Shown in pieces: positions 14,847-20,655 of a DNA stretch of 20,655 bases. The notes below the pieces were generated by a model, which did no database searches, was not told the DNA's origin, and saw nothing but the letters and a program-made list of their open reading frames with translations. Each line of letters starts with the position of its first letter. Position 1 is the first letter of the stretch. The stretch is from Lentisphaeria bacterium (lineage in GTDB: Bacteria > Verrucomicrobiota > Lentisphaeria > Oligosphaerales > Oligosphaeraceae): contig JAEDMH010000029.1 of the NCBI GenBank assembly GCA_016303095.1, positions 1-20,655 on the forward strand. Reading direction: 5' to 3'. Made by a program: the position numbers and the translations under genes.

Positions 14847-15850
14847 GGGCGTCCTTCCTTCTCCATGCGTTCGCCCAGGGCCAGCAGGCTCTGGATGTCC
14901 TCCAGATCCAGGGATCCGTCAGGCATTAGGGCGGTGTTCAGAAGGAGGTTGGCATTGGCTTGGTGGGCCTTGGCCAGTTCCTGCCAAAGCTCCTCCAGCT
15001 TCCGGTGATGGCCCGCATGCTGGGGATGGAAGCTCCGATCCTCCCCGGGCACAAGGCAGCGGCGAATCTCCAGGGGGCGGGTGGTGTTGGAGGCCAGCAG
15101 GCCCTCCTTGCCTTCCGGATCCGTCACGCTCAGAAAATCCTCCCCGCCGGAGACCCCCTCCCGGAAGGCCACCAGGGCATTGGGCTGGAGGAAACGGATC
15201 ATGGCATACAGATCCTCCAGATCATAGGGGGTCTGACGATTCTCCAGGGAATCCCGCCCGGTGAAGCTGATGCCCGCCACAGGCCCGTATTGGGTCAGCA
15301 GCTCGTGGAGCTGCTCCTTCACGAAATCCACGTATTCCGCCTGGGCCATGAGTCCCTGGGGAACCCCCTGGGGATGGCGCTGGCGATTCTGCCCGAAGGG
15401 ATATTCCAGGATGAGCCCCAGGCCATGATATTCGCAAGTGGAGGCCAGTTCCCCGACCAGATCCCGGTTGGCGGCGCTATGGACGGAATGGAAATCCGTG
15501 GTGGCGGTGTGGTAGAGGCAGAAGCCATCGGGAAGGACGGCGGGGAAGGTGATGTACCGGGCGCCGGAGGCGATGGCCAGCTCCACCGCATCCACCATGT
15601 CGAAGTTCTTGCAGTGGAATTTCTCGGGGAGCTTGCCATATTGCTCCTCCGTCAGGAAATTCCCCGGCTCCTCTCCCTTGCCCAGAAGGGAGGGGAGGCC
15701 GAAGTGGAGGGAGAGCCCCAGGATGGCGGAGGTGAACCACTCCAGGGCGGCGTCATGGGGATTCTCCCGATAGGTCTCCGCCTGGTCAAAAAGATAGGTG
15801 GGCACGCTGTCGGGAATGCCCTCTTCGTTGTAGTTGACGGTCAGTGCCAT
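14843..15850 (-). CDS. GH29 (alpha-L-fucosidase) fold protein lacking catalytic residues
   Basis: This 335-residue protein keeps the backbone signature of GH29 fucosidases. ALEWFTSAILGLSLHFGLPS (35-54) matches the WFxxxxFGLFIHWGLYS region. ARYITFPAVLPDGFCLYHTATTDF (97-120) matches the conserved AKYxxLTxKHHDGFxLWxSxxTDF block, ANRDLVGEL follows, and NLLLNTALMPDGSLDLEDI (301-319) matches the terminal LLNIGPxxDG block. The His-His pair of KHHDGF is replaced by Leu-Pro at 106-107. The nucleophile Asp of WFDG is replaced by Thr in ISFTGR (197). Hydrolysis by the standard mechanism is therefore unlikely. There is no signal peptide, so it is probably cytoplasmic, unusual for a fucosidase. AGGAAGG lies 11 bases before the ATG. 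Its end overlaps the cysteine-desulfurase-like gene. It may be a sugar-binding or repurposed protein; function unknown. Confidence 0.72.
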   Translation of the reverse strand: MALTVNYNEEGIPDSVPTYLFDQAETYRENPHDAALEWFTSAILGLSLHFGLPSLLGKGEEPGNFLTEEQYGKLPEKFHCKNFDMVDAVELAIASGARYITFPAVLPDGFCLYHTATTDFHSVHSAANRDLVGELASTCEYHGLGLILEYPFGQNRQRHPQGVPQGLMAQAEYVDFVKEQLHELLTQYGPVAGISFTGRDSLENRQTPYDLEDLYAMIRFLQPNALVAFREGVSGGEDFLSVTDPEGKEGLLASNTTRPLEIRRCLVPGEDRSFHPQHAGHHRKLEELWQELAKAHQANANLLLNTALMPDGSLDLEDIQSLLALGERMEKEGRP

Positions 15851-16023
15851 GGAGCAAGAAGCCTTCCTGACCGCCCAGGCCTCCCTCCCTTCTCGTCAAG
15901 ACCGGAAAAGGGGGCGGGAGGGAAGGGATGGCGGAAGGCGGACAGGAGAAATAGGGGGGGAAGGGGTGCCCCGGGGAAGAAAGAAGAGGGCCCCCGGGGC
16001 CGTGGAGGGAGGGGGCGGCGGTT
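15851..16023. other. Gap with weak terminator-like stem after the RpiB-SHMT gene
   Basis: On the minus strand GGCCCC and GGGGCC (plus 15989-16001) form a short GC hairpin followed by the pyrimidine run CTCTTCTTTCTT, which could be a weak terminator of the purM-UDG-SHMT run. The rest is strongly pyrimidine-rich on the coding strand. I see no clear promoter for the GH29-like gene, although one is likely here. Confidence 0.3.
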
Positions 16024-17745
16024 CTAGCAGAACTGGGGCAGGGGGAAGGCGGCGGCCAGGGCCTTGACGTCCTTGTGCACTTGCTGGTAGACTTCCTCGT
16101 TGCCCAGGTTCTCCACAATCCGGGTCATGAAGTCGGCGATCTTCTCCATCTCCGGCTCCTTCATGCCCCGGGTGGTGACGGCGGCCGTGCCCACCCGGAT
16201 GCCGCTGGTGACGGCGGGCTTGGCGGGATCAAAGGGAATCATGTTCTTGTTGACGGTGATGCCCGCCTTGTCCATGGCATCCGCCGCATCCCGCCCGGTG
16301 ACTCCTTTGGGACGCAAATCCACCAGCATGCAGTGGTTGTCCGTGCCGCCGGAGACAATGCGGAAGCCCCGCTTCGCCAGGGCGGCGGCCAACGCCTGGC
16401 AGTTCTTCACCACCTGGGCGCCATAGGCCTTGAACTCCGGCGTCATGGCCTCTTTCAGGCACACCGCCTTGGCGGCAATGACGTGCTCCAGGGGACCGCC
16501 CTGGGTGCCGGGGAAGACCGCGGAGTTGATCTTCTTGATGTATTGCTCCTTGCAGAGGATGAGCCCTCCCCGGGGGCCACGGAGGGTCTTGTGGGTGGTG
16601 GTGGTGACCACGTCGCAGTAGGGGACGGGGCTGGGATGAACCCCGGCGGCCACCAGTCCGGCGATGTGGGCCATGTCCACCATCAGGAGGCAGCCCGCTT
16701 TGTCGGCGATTTGGCGGAGGCGGGGGAAGTCGATGATTCTGGGATAGGCGGAAGCCCCTGCCAGGAGCATCTTGGGCTTCACTTCCAAGGCCAGCTTCTC
16801 CAGCTCGTCGTAGTTGATGGTCTCCGTTTCCCGGTCCACCCCGTAGCCCACGAAGTTGTAGGTGCGTCCGCTGAAGTTCACCTTCAGACCGTGGGAGAGG
16901 TGGCCGCCGGCGTCCAGGCTCATGCCCAGGACGGTGTCCCCGGGCTCCAGCAGGGCAAAATAGACCTCCTGGTTGGCCTGGCTGCCAGAATGGGGCTGCA
17001 CGTTGGCGGCCTCGGCCCCGAAAAGGGCCTTGGCCCGGTCAATGGCCAGCTGCTCAATCTGATCCACGTTGGCGCAGCCATTGTAGTAGCGCTTTCCCGG
17101 AAGCCCCTCCGCATATTTGTTGGTGAGGATGGAACCCTGGGCGGCCCGGACGGCCGGACTGGTGAAGTTCTCGCTGGCGATGAGCTCCAGCCCCTCCGAC
17201 TGCCGCGCCTGCTCCTGGTCAATCAGGGCGGAGAGCTGGGGATCCACCTGCCGCAGGGCGGCGGTCTCGTCCAAGGAGTAGTTCTCCACCTTGGTCAGAC
17301 GGCGGATATGCCGTTCGCCCTGGCTGAAGGGGGTGTCCAGCCAGGCCTTCACTACTTGGAGGGTTTCCTGGGAGGAGAGGGCGTCTCCTCCGGTGACCAG
17401 GATGTTGCTGTCATTGTGTTCCCGGCTGGACCGCGCCTTCTGCTCGGTTTCCACCAGGGCGGCCCGGATCCCATGGAATCGGTTGGCCAGGATGGACATG
17501 CCGATGCCGCTGCGGCAGAGGAGGATGCCGGCATCGATGGCGCCATCCCGCAGGGCGGTGCAGAGGGGGAGGGCGAAATCCGGGTAGTCATCCTCGGGAT
17601 CCAGGGCGACGGGGCCGAAGTCGGTCACCTGGTAGCCCAGGGCATTCAGTTCTTTCACCAGGAAATTCTTCTTGTCCAGGCCGCCGTGGTCGGAGGCGAG
17701 GCCGAGGCGAAGAGTACCGGGGAGAGTTTTCCAATCCGCAAGCAT
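16024..17745 (-). CDS. glyA: Fusion of ribose-5-phosphate isomerase B and serine hydroxymethyltransferase
   Basis: This 573-residue protein has two enzyme domains. Residues 10-150 are RpiB/LacAB: SDHGG at 18-22, LCRSGIGMSILANRFHGIRAAL with the active-site Cys at 77, and the EHND motif at 109-112. Residues about 155-573 are a complete SHMT: LELIASENFTS near 186-196, YYNGC near 220-224, HSGSQAN, DMAHIAGLVAAG at 357-368, and the PLP-binding VTTTTHKTLRGPRGG with Lys 386. RpiB interconverts ribulose- and ribose-5-phosphate; SHMT transfers the C3 unit of serine to tetrahydrofolate, giving glycine. Both feed purine synthesis, which fits the nearby purM. AAGGA lies about 10 bases before the ATG. The gene follows the UDG gene by 44 bases, probably in one transcript. 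Both active sites appear intact. Confidence 0.93.
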   Translation of the reverse strand: MLADWKTLPGTLRLGLASDHGGLDKKNFLVKELNALGYQVTDFGPVALDPEDDYPDFALPLCTALRDGAIDAGILLCRSGIGMSILANRFHGIRAALVETEQKARSSREHNDSNILVTGGDALSSQETLQVVKAWLDTPFSQGERHIRRLTKVENYSLDETAALRQVDPQLSALIDQEQARQSEGLELIASENFTSPAVRAAQGSILTNKYAEGLPGKRYYNGCANVDQIEQLAIDRAKALFGAEAANVQPHSGSQANQEVYFALLEPGDTVLGMSLDAGGHLSHGLKVNFSGRTYNFVGYGVDRETETINYDELEKLALEVKPKMLLAGASAYPRIIDFPRLRQIADKAGCLLMVDMAHIAGLVAAGVHPSPVPYCDVVTTTTHKTLRGPRGGLILCKEQYIKKINSAVFPGTQGGPLEHVIAAKAVCLKEAMTPEFKAYGAQVVKNCQALAAALAKRGFRIVSGGTDNHCMLVDLRPKGVTGRDAADAMDKAGITVNKNMIPFDPAKPAVTSGIRVGTAAVTTRGMKEPEMEKIADFMTRIVENLGNEEVYQQVHKDVKALAAAFPLPQFC

Positions 17746-17789
17746 GGGGAGAGATTCCTTAAGCAGTGACTAGGTTTGTCAGGGGGAGT

Positions 17790-18707
17790 TCAACAAGAGG
17801 AAGAGGGGGGCGGGGGCGTTTCTCCAGGGGGAGCATCCTCCCGGAGCTTGGCCATGACCTTCTGGAGATCCTGCCAGACTTGGCGCTTCAAGGCGATGAA
17901 GTCGGCTTTGTAGTTCTCGTGGCGCAGCAGGAAGGCCGGATGGAAGGTGGGCATGACGGGGATGCCCAGGTAGTTCCGCCAGTTGCCCCGGGCCTGGATG
18001 ATGCCGCCTCGCCCAAAAAGGGCCGTCAGGGCCACGTTGCCCAGAAGGACGATGACCCGGGGACGCACCAGGGCAATTTGCCGGCGAAGGTATCCCAGGC
18101 AGGCGGCGCTCTCCTCCGCCTGGGGATTCCGGTTGCCGGGGGGACGGCACTTGACCACGTTGGCGATGTAGACCGACGTGGCGGGATCCCGGCTCTCCCG
18201 ATCCCGCCCCATGGCGTGGATCATGGCGGTGAGCAGCTGTCCCGCCCGCCCCACAAAGGGCTTGCCCTGGGCGTCCTCGTCAGCTCCGGGACCCTCGCCG
18301 ATGAACATCAGAGGGGCGTTTCGATCCCCGTCTTCCAAGACCAGGTTCTGCCGGGTGGCCCCCAGGCGGCAGCTTTGGCAGGCGTGGCAGCAACGGCTCA
18401 ATTCCTCCCAAGTGGCCTCCTGGACATCCGGCGGCGCCGGGAAATGGACGGCCGGAGCGGGGGCGGGCTTGGGGGGCGGGGGGGAGGAAGGAAGGGAGGC
18501 CTTGGCCGCTTGAGCCTGGACAAAGGCCTGGATGGCCCGTTGCTTCTGCTCCTGCGTGGGCATGGGGCAGGGCGGGGAAATCCCAGGGCGTGCCGGGGCA
18601 GGGCGCCCCAATACCCGCAGGTTGGCCTCCGACAGCTCCACCGTGCTCCCCCCCCGAAGCTGCATCTGGCGCACCAGACGGACAAGTTCCTGGACGAGGA
18701 GGGGCAT
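17790..18707 (-). CDS. Family-4 uracil-DNA glycosylase with 4Fe-4S cluster
   Basis: This 305-residue protein removes uracil from DNA in base-excision repair. The catalytic part begins near residue 100 and carries the family-4 signature. CHACQSC gives the first two cluster Cys (about 110 and 113). GEGPGADEDAQGKPFVGRAGQLL is at 137-159, KCRPPGNRNP at 186-195 with Cys 187, and Cys 203 completes the likely 4Fe-4S set. MPTFHPAFLLR at 252-262 is the C-terminal conserved motif. An N-terminal region of about 95 residues precedes it, including a Pro/Ala-rich linker at 73-93, so the protein is longer than a minimal family-4 UDG (about 200-220 residues). The ATG at 18707 has a pyrimidine-rich leader and only a weak AGG upstream. 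It follows purM by 32 bases. Confidence 0.92.
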   Translation of the reverse strand: MPLLVQELVRLVRQMQLRGGSTVELSEANLRVLGRPAPARPGISPPCPMPTQEQKQRAIQAFVQAQAAKASLPSSPPPPKPAPAPAVHFPAPPDVQEATWEELSRCCHACQSCRLGATRQNLVLEDGDRNAPLMFIGEGPGADEDAQGKPFVGRAGQLLTAMIHAMGRDRESRDPATSVYIANVVKCRPPGNRNPQAEESAACLGYLRRQIALVRPRVIVLLGNVALTALFGRGGIIQARGNWRNYLGIPVMPTFHPAFLLRHENYKADFIALKRQVWQDLQKVMAKLREDAPPGETPPPPSSSC

Positions 18708-18739
18708 CCTGGGAAAAGGGGGGGAGAGGAGAAGGGGAA

Positions 18740-19795
18740 TTACAAGGTGACTTCGACTTTCCGGGAGCCCGGGAGCACCTGGCCGATGGCCATGCCCCGG
18801 AAGCCGGCGTTCCGGATGAGGGAGAGCCCCTCCTCCGCCCGGTCCTCCGGCACAAACCAGACCATGCCCGCCCCCATGTTGAAGACCCGGTACATCTCAT
18901 AGGGATCGATGTCGCCGGCCTCCTGGATGAGGGAGAAGATGGGGGGGGCGTCCTGGATCTGGGAGGCGTCAAAGCGCACATTCACATCCTCGGGAAGGAT
19001 GCGGGGCACATTGTCATAGAGTCCGCCGCCGGTGATATGGGCGATGCCGTCCAGGGGGAAATGGGCATCCAGGGCGGCCTTCACCGCCTTCCAGAAACAC
19101 TGGTGGGGCTCCAGCAGGGCCTCTCCCAGGCTCTTTCCGCCCAGACAGGCGGGGCGGTCCTTCACATCGTAGCCCGCTTTCTCGAAGAGCACCTTCCGGG
19201 CCAGGGAGAAACCGTTGGTCTGCAACCCGTTGGAGCCAATGGCCAGGGCTATGTGCCCCGGACGGATCTTCTCGCCGGTGATGATCTGATCCTCCTCCAC
19301 AATGCCCGTGATGCATCCCACCAGGTCAAAGTCGTTCCCATACATGCCCGGCATCTCGGCGGATTCTCCCCCAATGAGGCACACGCCCTCCGCCTTGCAG
19401 GCGTCCGCACAGCCAGACAACACGTCCTCATACAGGGGACTCCGCATCTTGCCAATGCCGATGTAGTCCAGGAAGTAGACGGGAGTGGCGCCTTGGACGG
19501 CGATGTCGTTGATGCAGTGGTTCACAATGTCGTGGCCCACAGTGTCAAACTTCTCCATCATCTGGGCAATCATCAGCTTGGTGCCCACCCCGTCCACGGA
19601 GACCACCATCACGGGATGCTTCCAGCGGGCGAGGTCGATGCGATAGAGTCCGCCGAAGCCGCCGATGGGGGCCAGGACCTGGGGGGTGCGGGTGGAGGCA
19701 ATGCGCCCCTTCACATTCTTCAGGAGCTGGGTTGCCAAATCAATGTCCACGCCGGCCTGCTTGTAGGCCTCGCTTTTGCCTTCCATCGTGCTCAT
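18740..19795 (-). CDS. purM: Phosphoribosylformylglycinamidine cyclo-ligase (AIR synthetase) PurM
   Basis: At 351 residues this matches PurM, which closes the imidazole ring of the purine precursor (FGAM plus ATP to AIR) in the cytoplasm. The start SEAYKQAGVDIDLATQL is the family N-terminus. VVSVDGVGTKL (64-74) is the ATP-binding Asp/Gly motif, NDIAVQGATPVYFLDYI (96-112) the second, followed by GGESAEMPGMY and, near 238, HITGGGLYDNVPRILPEDV. All look intact. ATG 19795 is taken as start; ATG three codons later is equally possible, and neither has a Shine-Dalgarno. The leader is C-rich. The gene probably heads the purM-UDG-rpiB/glyA run, transcribed from the intergenic region shared with the divergent Sel1 gene. 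Confidence 0.95.
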   Translation of the reverse strand: MSTMEGKSEAYKQAGVDIDLATQLLKNVKGRIASTRTPQVLAPIGGFGGLYRIDLARWKHPVMVVSVDGVGTKLMIAQMMEKFDTVGHDIVNHCINDIAVQGATPVYFLDYIGIGKMRSPLYEDVLSGCADACKAEGVCLIGGESAEMPGMYGNDFDLVGCITGIVEEDQIITGEKIRPGHIALAIGSNGLQTNGFSLARKVLFEKAGYDVKDRPACLGGKSLGEALLEPHQCFWKAVKAALDAHFPLDGIAHITGGGLYDNVPRILPEDVNVRFDASQIQDAPPIFSLIQEAGDIDPYEMYRVFNMGAGMVWFVPEDRAEEGLSLIRNAGFRGMAIGQVLPGSRKVEVTL

Positions 19796-20005
19796 GTGGG
19801 GTCGTTTTTCTGGGTGGGGTGGGGAAAATGGGGAATGGGGGGTACTATACTCTCCCGGGGTGGGGCCCGGGAGTCGCTCCCCCCTATCCGGAGACTTCCC
19901 CGCCCGGGGGGGAGAGAACCGTGAGAGAGTGTAAGGAACGGGGAGCGCATAGGTAGTAGGGACCGGTGTTTTCGTTCCGTCCTTCCCCTCCCCCCCCTTC
20001 CTCCC
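19796..20005. promoter_or_regulatory. Divergent intergenic region between purM and the Sel1-repeat gene
   Basis: This 210-base region must hold promoters for both directions. Minus-strand TATAGT occurs within the near-palindrome GTACTATAC (19842-19850) and could be a -10 box for purM, but I see no good -35. Next to it CTCCCGGG (19852-19859) and CCCGGGAG (19866-19873) form a perfect 8-bp hairpin with a 6-base loop. The segment 19901-19950 resembles 207-252 (shared GGGGGGAGAG and GTGTAAG). The last 30 bases before the plus-strand ATG are almost pure pyrimidine. Confidence 0.4.
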
Positions 20006-20617
20006 ATGCCTATGTCTCCCTCACGCTCTATCTTCTCCTCTCTGAACCTCGTGGCTCTCTGTCTCCTGGGCTTCCTCTCCCTCGCCTGCGGGATGTTTAG
20101 CGAAGACCTCCTGAACCGCGCCAAGCTGGGGGACCCAGAAGCCCAGGTTCAGATTGGCAAGGCCTTGTTTACGGGGGATGGGGTGGAAGTGAATACAGAA
20201 TTGGCATATTTTTTCTTCCAAAAGGCGGCCTCCCAGGGGAATCTGGATGGTATTTTTTGGGCAGGGGCGTGCTTGTTGAACGGTTGGGGAGTGCTCCAAG
20301 ATCCTTATGAGGCGGTGCAATACTTTCGAATCGGCGCAGCTCAGGGACATGCAGACTCGCAGTCCTTTCTGGGGCAGTGCTATGAGAAAGGACAGGGGGT
20401 GGAGTTGAACTTCGCGGAGGCGGCGTCCTGGTATCGGAAGGCGGCGGAACAGGGAAATGTCTTTGGCCAGCTGGGCCTGGGCACATGCTATGCCTACGGA
20501 CGCGGGGTGCCGGAGAACAAGGAGGAGGCGATTCTGTGGCTCGGCCGCGCCTTCGAGAAAGGAAACAAGGAACAACGGCAGGAAGTGTTGACGGTCATCT
20601 GGGAAAAGCGCTGGTAA
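20006..20617 (+). CDS. Exported Sel1-repeat (TPR-like) protein, possible lipoprotein
   Basis: This 203-residue protein is the only plus-strand gene. Residues 1-30 form an export signal: a short polar start, a hydrophobic core SLNLVALCLLGFLSLA and a Cys at about 28. LSLAC is an imperfect lipobox, so a lipoprotein anchor is possible but not certain. From about 40 to 185 there are four Sel1-like repeats of about 36 residues, each with the pattern AxxxLGxxYxxGxGVxxNxxEAxxWxxxAAxQGN; the third (SQSFLGQCYEKGQGVELNF) and fourth (GLGTCYAYGRGVPENKEEA) are clearest. Such repeats form alpha-solenoids for protein-protein contacts. ATG 20006 has a pyrimidine-rich leader and no Shine-Dalgarno; ATG 20012 is an alternative start. 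The partner is unknown. Confidence 0.88.
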   Translation: MPMSPSRSIFSSLNLVALCLLGFLSLACGMFSEDLLNRAKLGDPEAQVQIGKALFTGDGVEVNTELAYFFFQKAASQGNLDGIFWAGACLLNGWGVLQDPYEAVQYFRIGAAQGHADSQSFLGQCYEKGQGVELNFAEAASWYRKAAEQGNVFGQLGLGTCYAYGRGVPENKEEAILWLGRAFEKGNKEQRQEVLTVIWEKRW

Positions 20618-20655
20618 AGAGGCGCCAAACACGAGGGGCAAAACCCATCGGGCGC

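Noticed and set aside
16075..17769. Plus-strand frame of 564 codons opposite the RpiB-SHMT gene
   Set aside because: Shadow of a gene with two intact active sites; no family features.
1..20655. CRISPR array, insertion sequence, tRNA or rRNA
   Set aside because: No regularly spaced direct repeats, transposase motifs, terminal repeats or tRNA-like cloverleaf signatures were seen on either strand.

Overview
The window is a GC-rich bacterial chromosome segment. Thirteen of its fourteen recognisable protein genes are on the minus strand and one is on the plus strand. The gene set suggests a member of the PVC group, perhaps Verrucomicrobiota or Lentisphaerota. The pointers are tandem PilB-type ATPases with PilT and PilC, a GldA/GldFG-like ABC system, McsA/McsB-related sequence outside the Firmicutes, and an RpiB-SHMT fusion. 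This placement is inference; no rRNA or marker gene is present to settle it.

Layout, read in the minus-strand direction of transcription from high to low coordinates. A short intergenic region (19796-20005) separates a divergent plus-strand Sel1-repeat exported protein (20006-20617) from a compact minus-strand run: purM (18740-19795), a family-4 uracil-DNA glycosylase (17790-18707), and an RpiB-SHMT fusion (16024-17745). After a 173-base gap come a GH29-fold protein lacking the expected catalytic residues (14843-15850) and an overlapping cysteine-desulfurase-like enzyme (13707-14846). Next are a McsA-McsB-like fusion (11780-13621), an overlapping ABC ATPase (11058-11783) and a fused GldF-GldG-type permease/auxiliary protein (8544-11030). 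A regulatory gap (8287-8543) precedes a TcdA/MoeB-like E1 enzyme (7537-8286). After an AT-rich and G-tract-rich spacer follows the type IV pilus motor cassette: pilB-like 1 (5564-7276), pilB-like 2 (3805-5529), pilT (2640-3752) and pilC (1377-2621). Two strong hairpins, one with the form of an intrinsic terminator, separate pilC from a small membrane-associated HExxH protein (299-1243). The last 298 bases hold no gene but a dense series of perfect inverted repeats.

The most interesting items are three. (1) The leader of the TcdA gene has a promoter, a possible H-type pseudoknot, a perfect 13-bp terminator stem followed by eight T, and a possible antiterminator pairing. This is the logic of a riboswitch or attenuator, or of a short RNA gene, and I do not recognise the class. 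(2) One protein joins both McsA zinc sites and a UVR-like segment to a guanido-kinase-like McsB region that lacks the catalytic motifs; it is translationally coupled to a Gld-type ABC transporter. (3) A GH29 fucosidase-like protein has lost the nucleophile and the conserved His pair and is coupled by a GTGA overlap to a cysteine-desulfurase-like enzyme. How these act together is not known from sequence alone. The pilus cassette is clearly a motor module (extension ATPases, retraction ATPase, inner-membrane platform); pilins and assembly proteins are not in the window.
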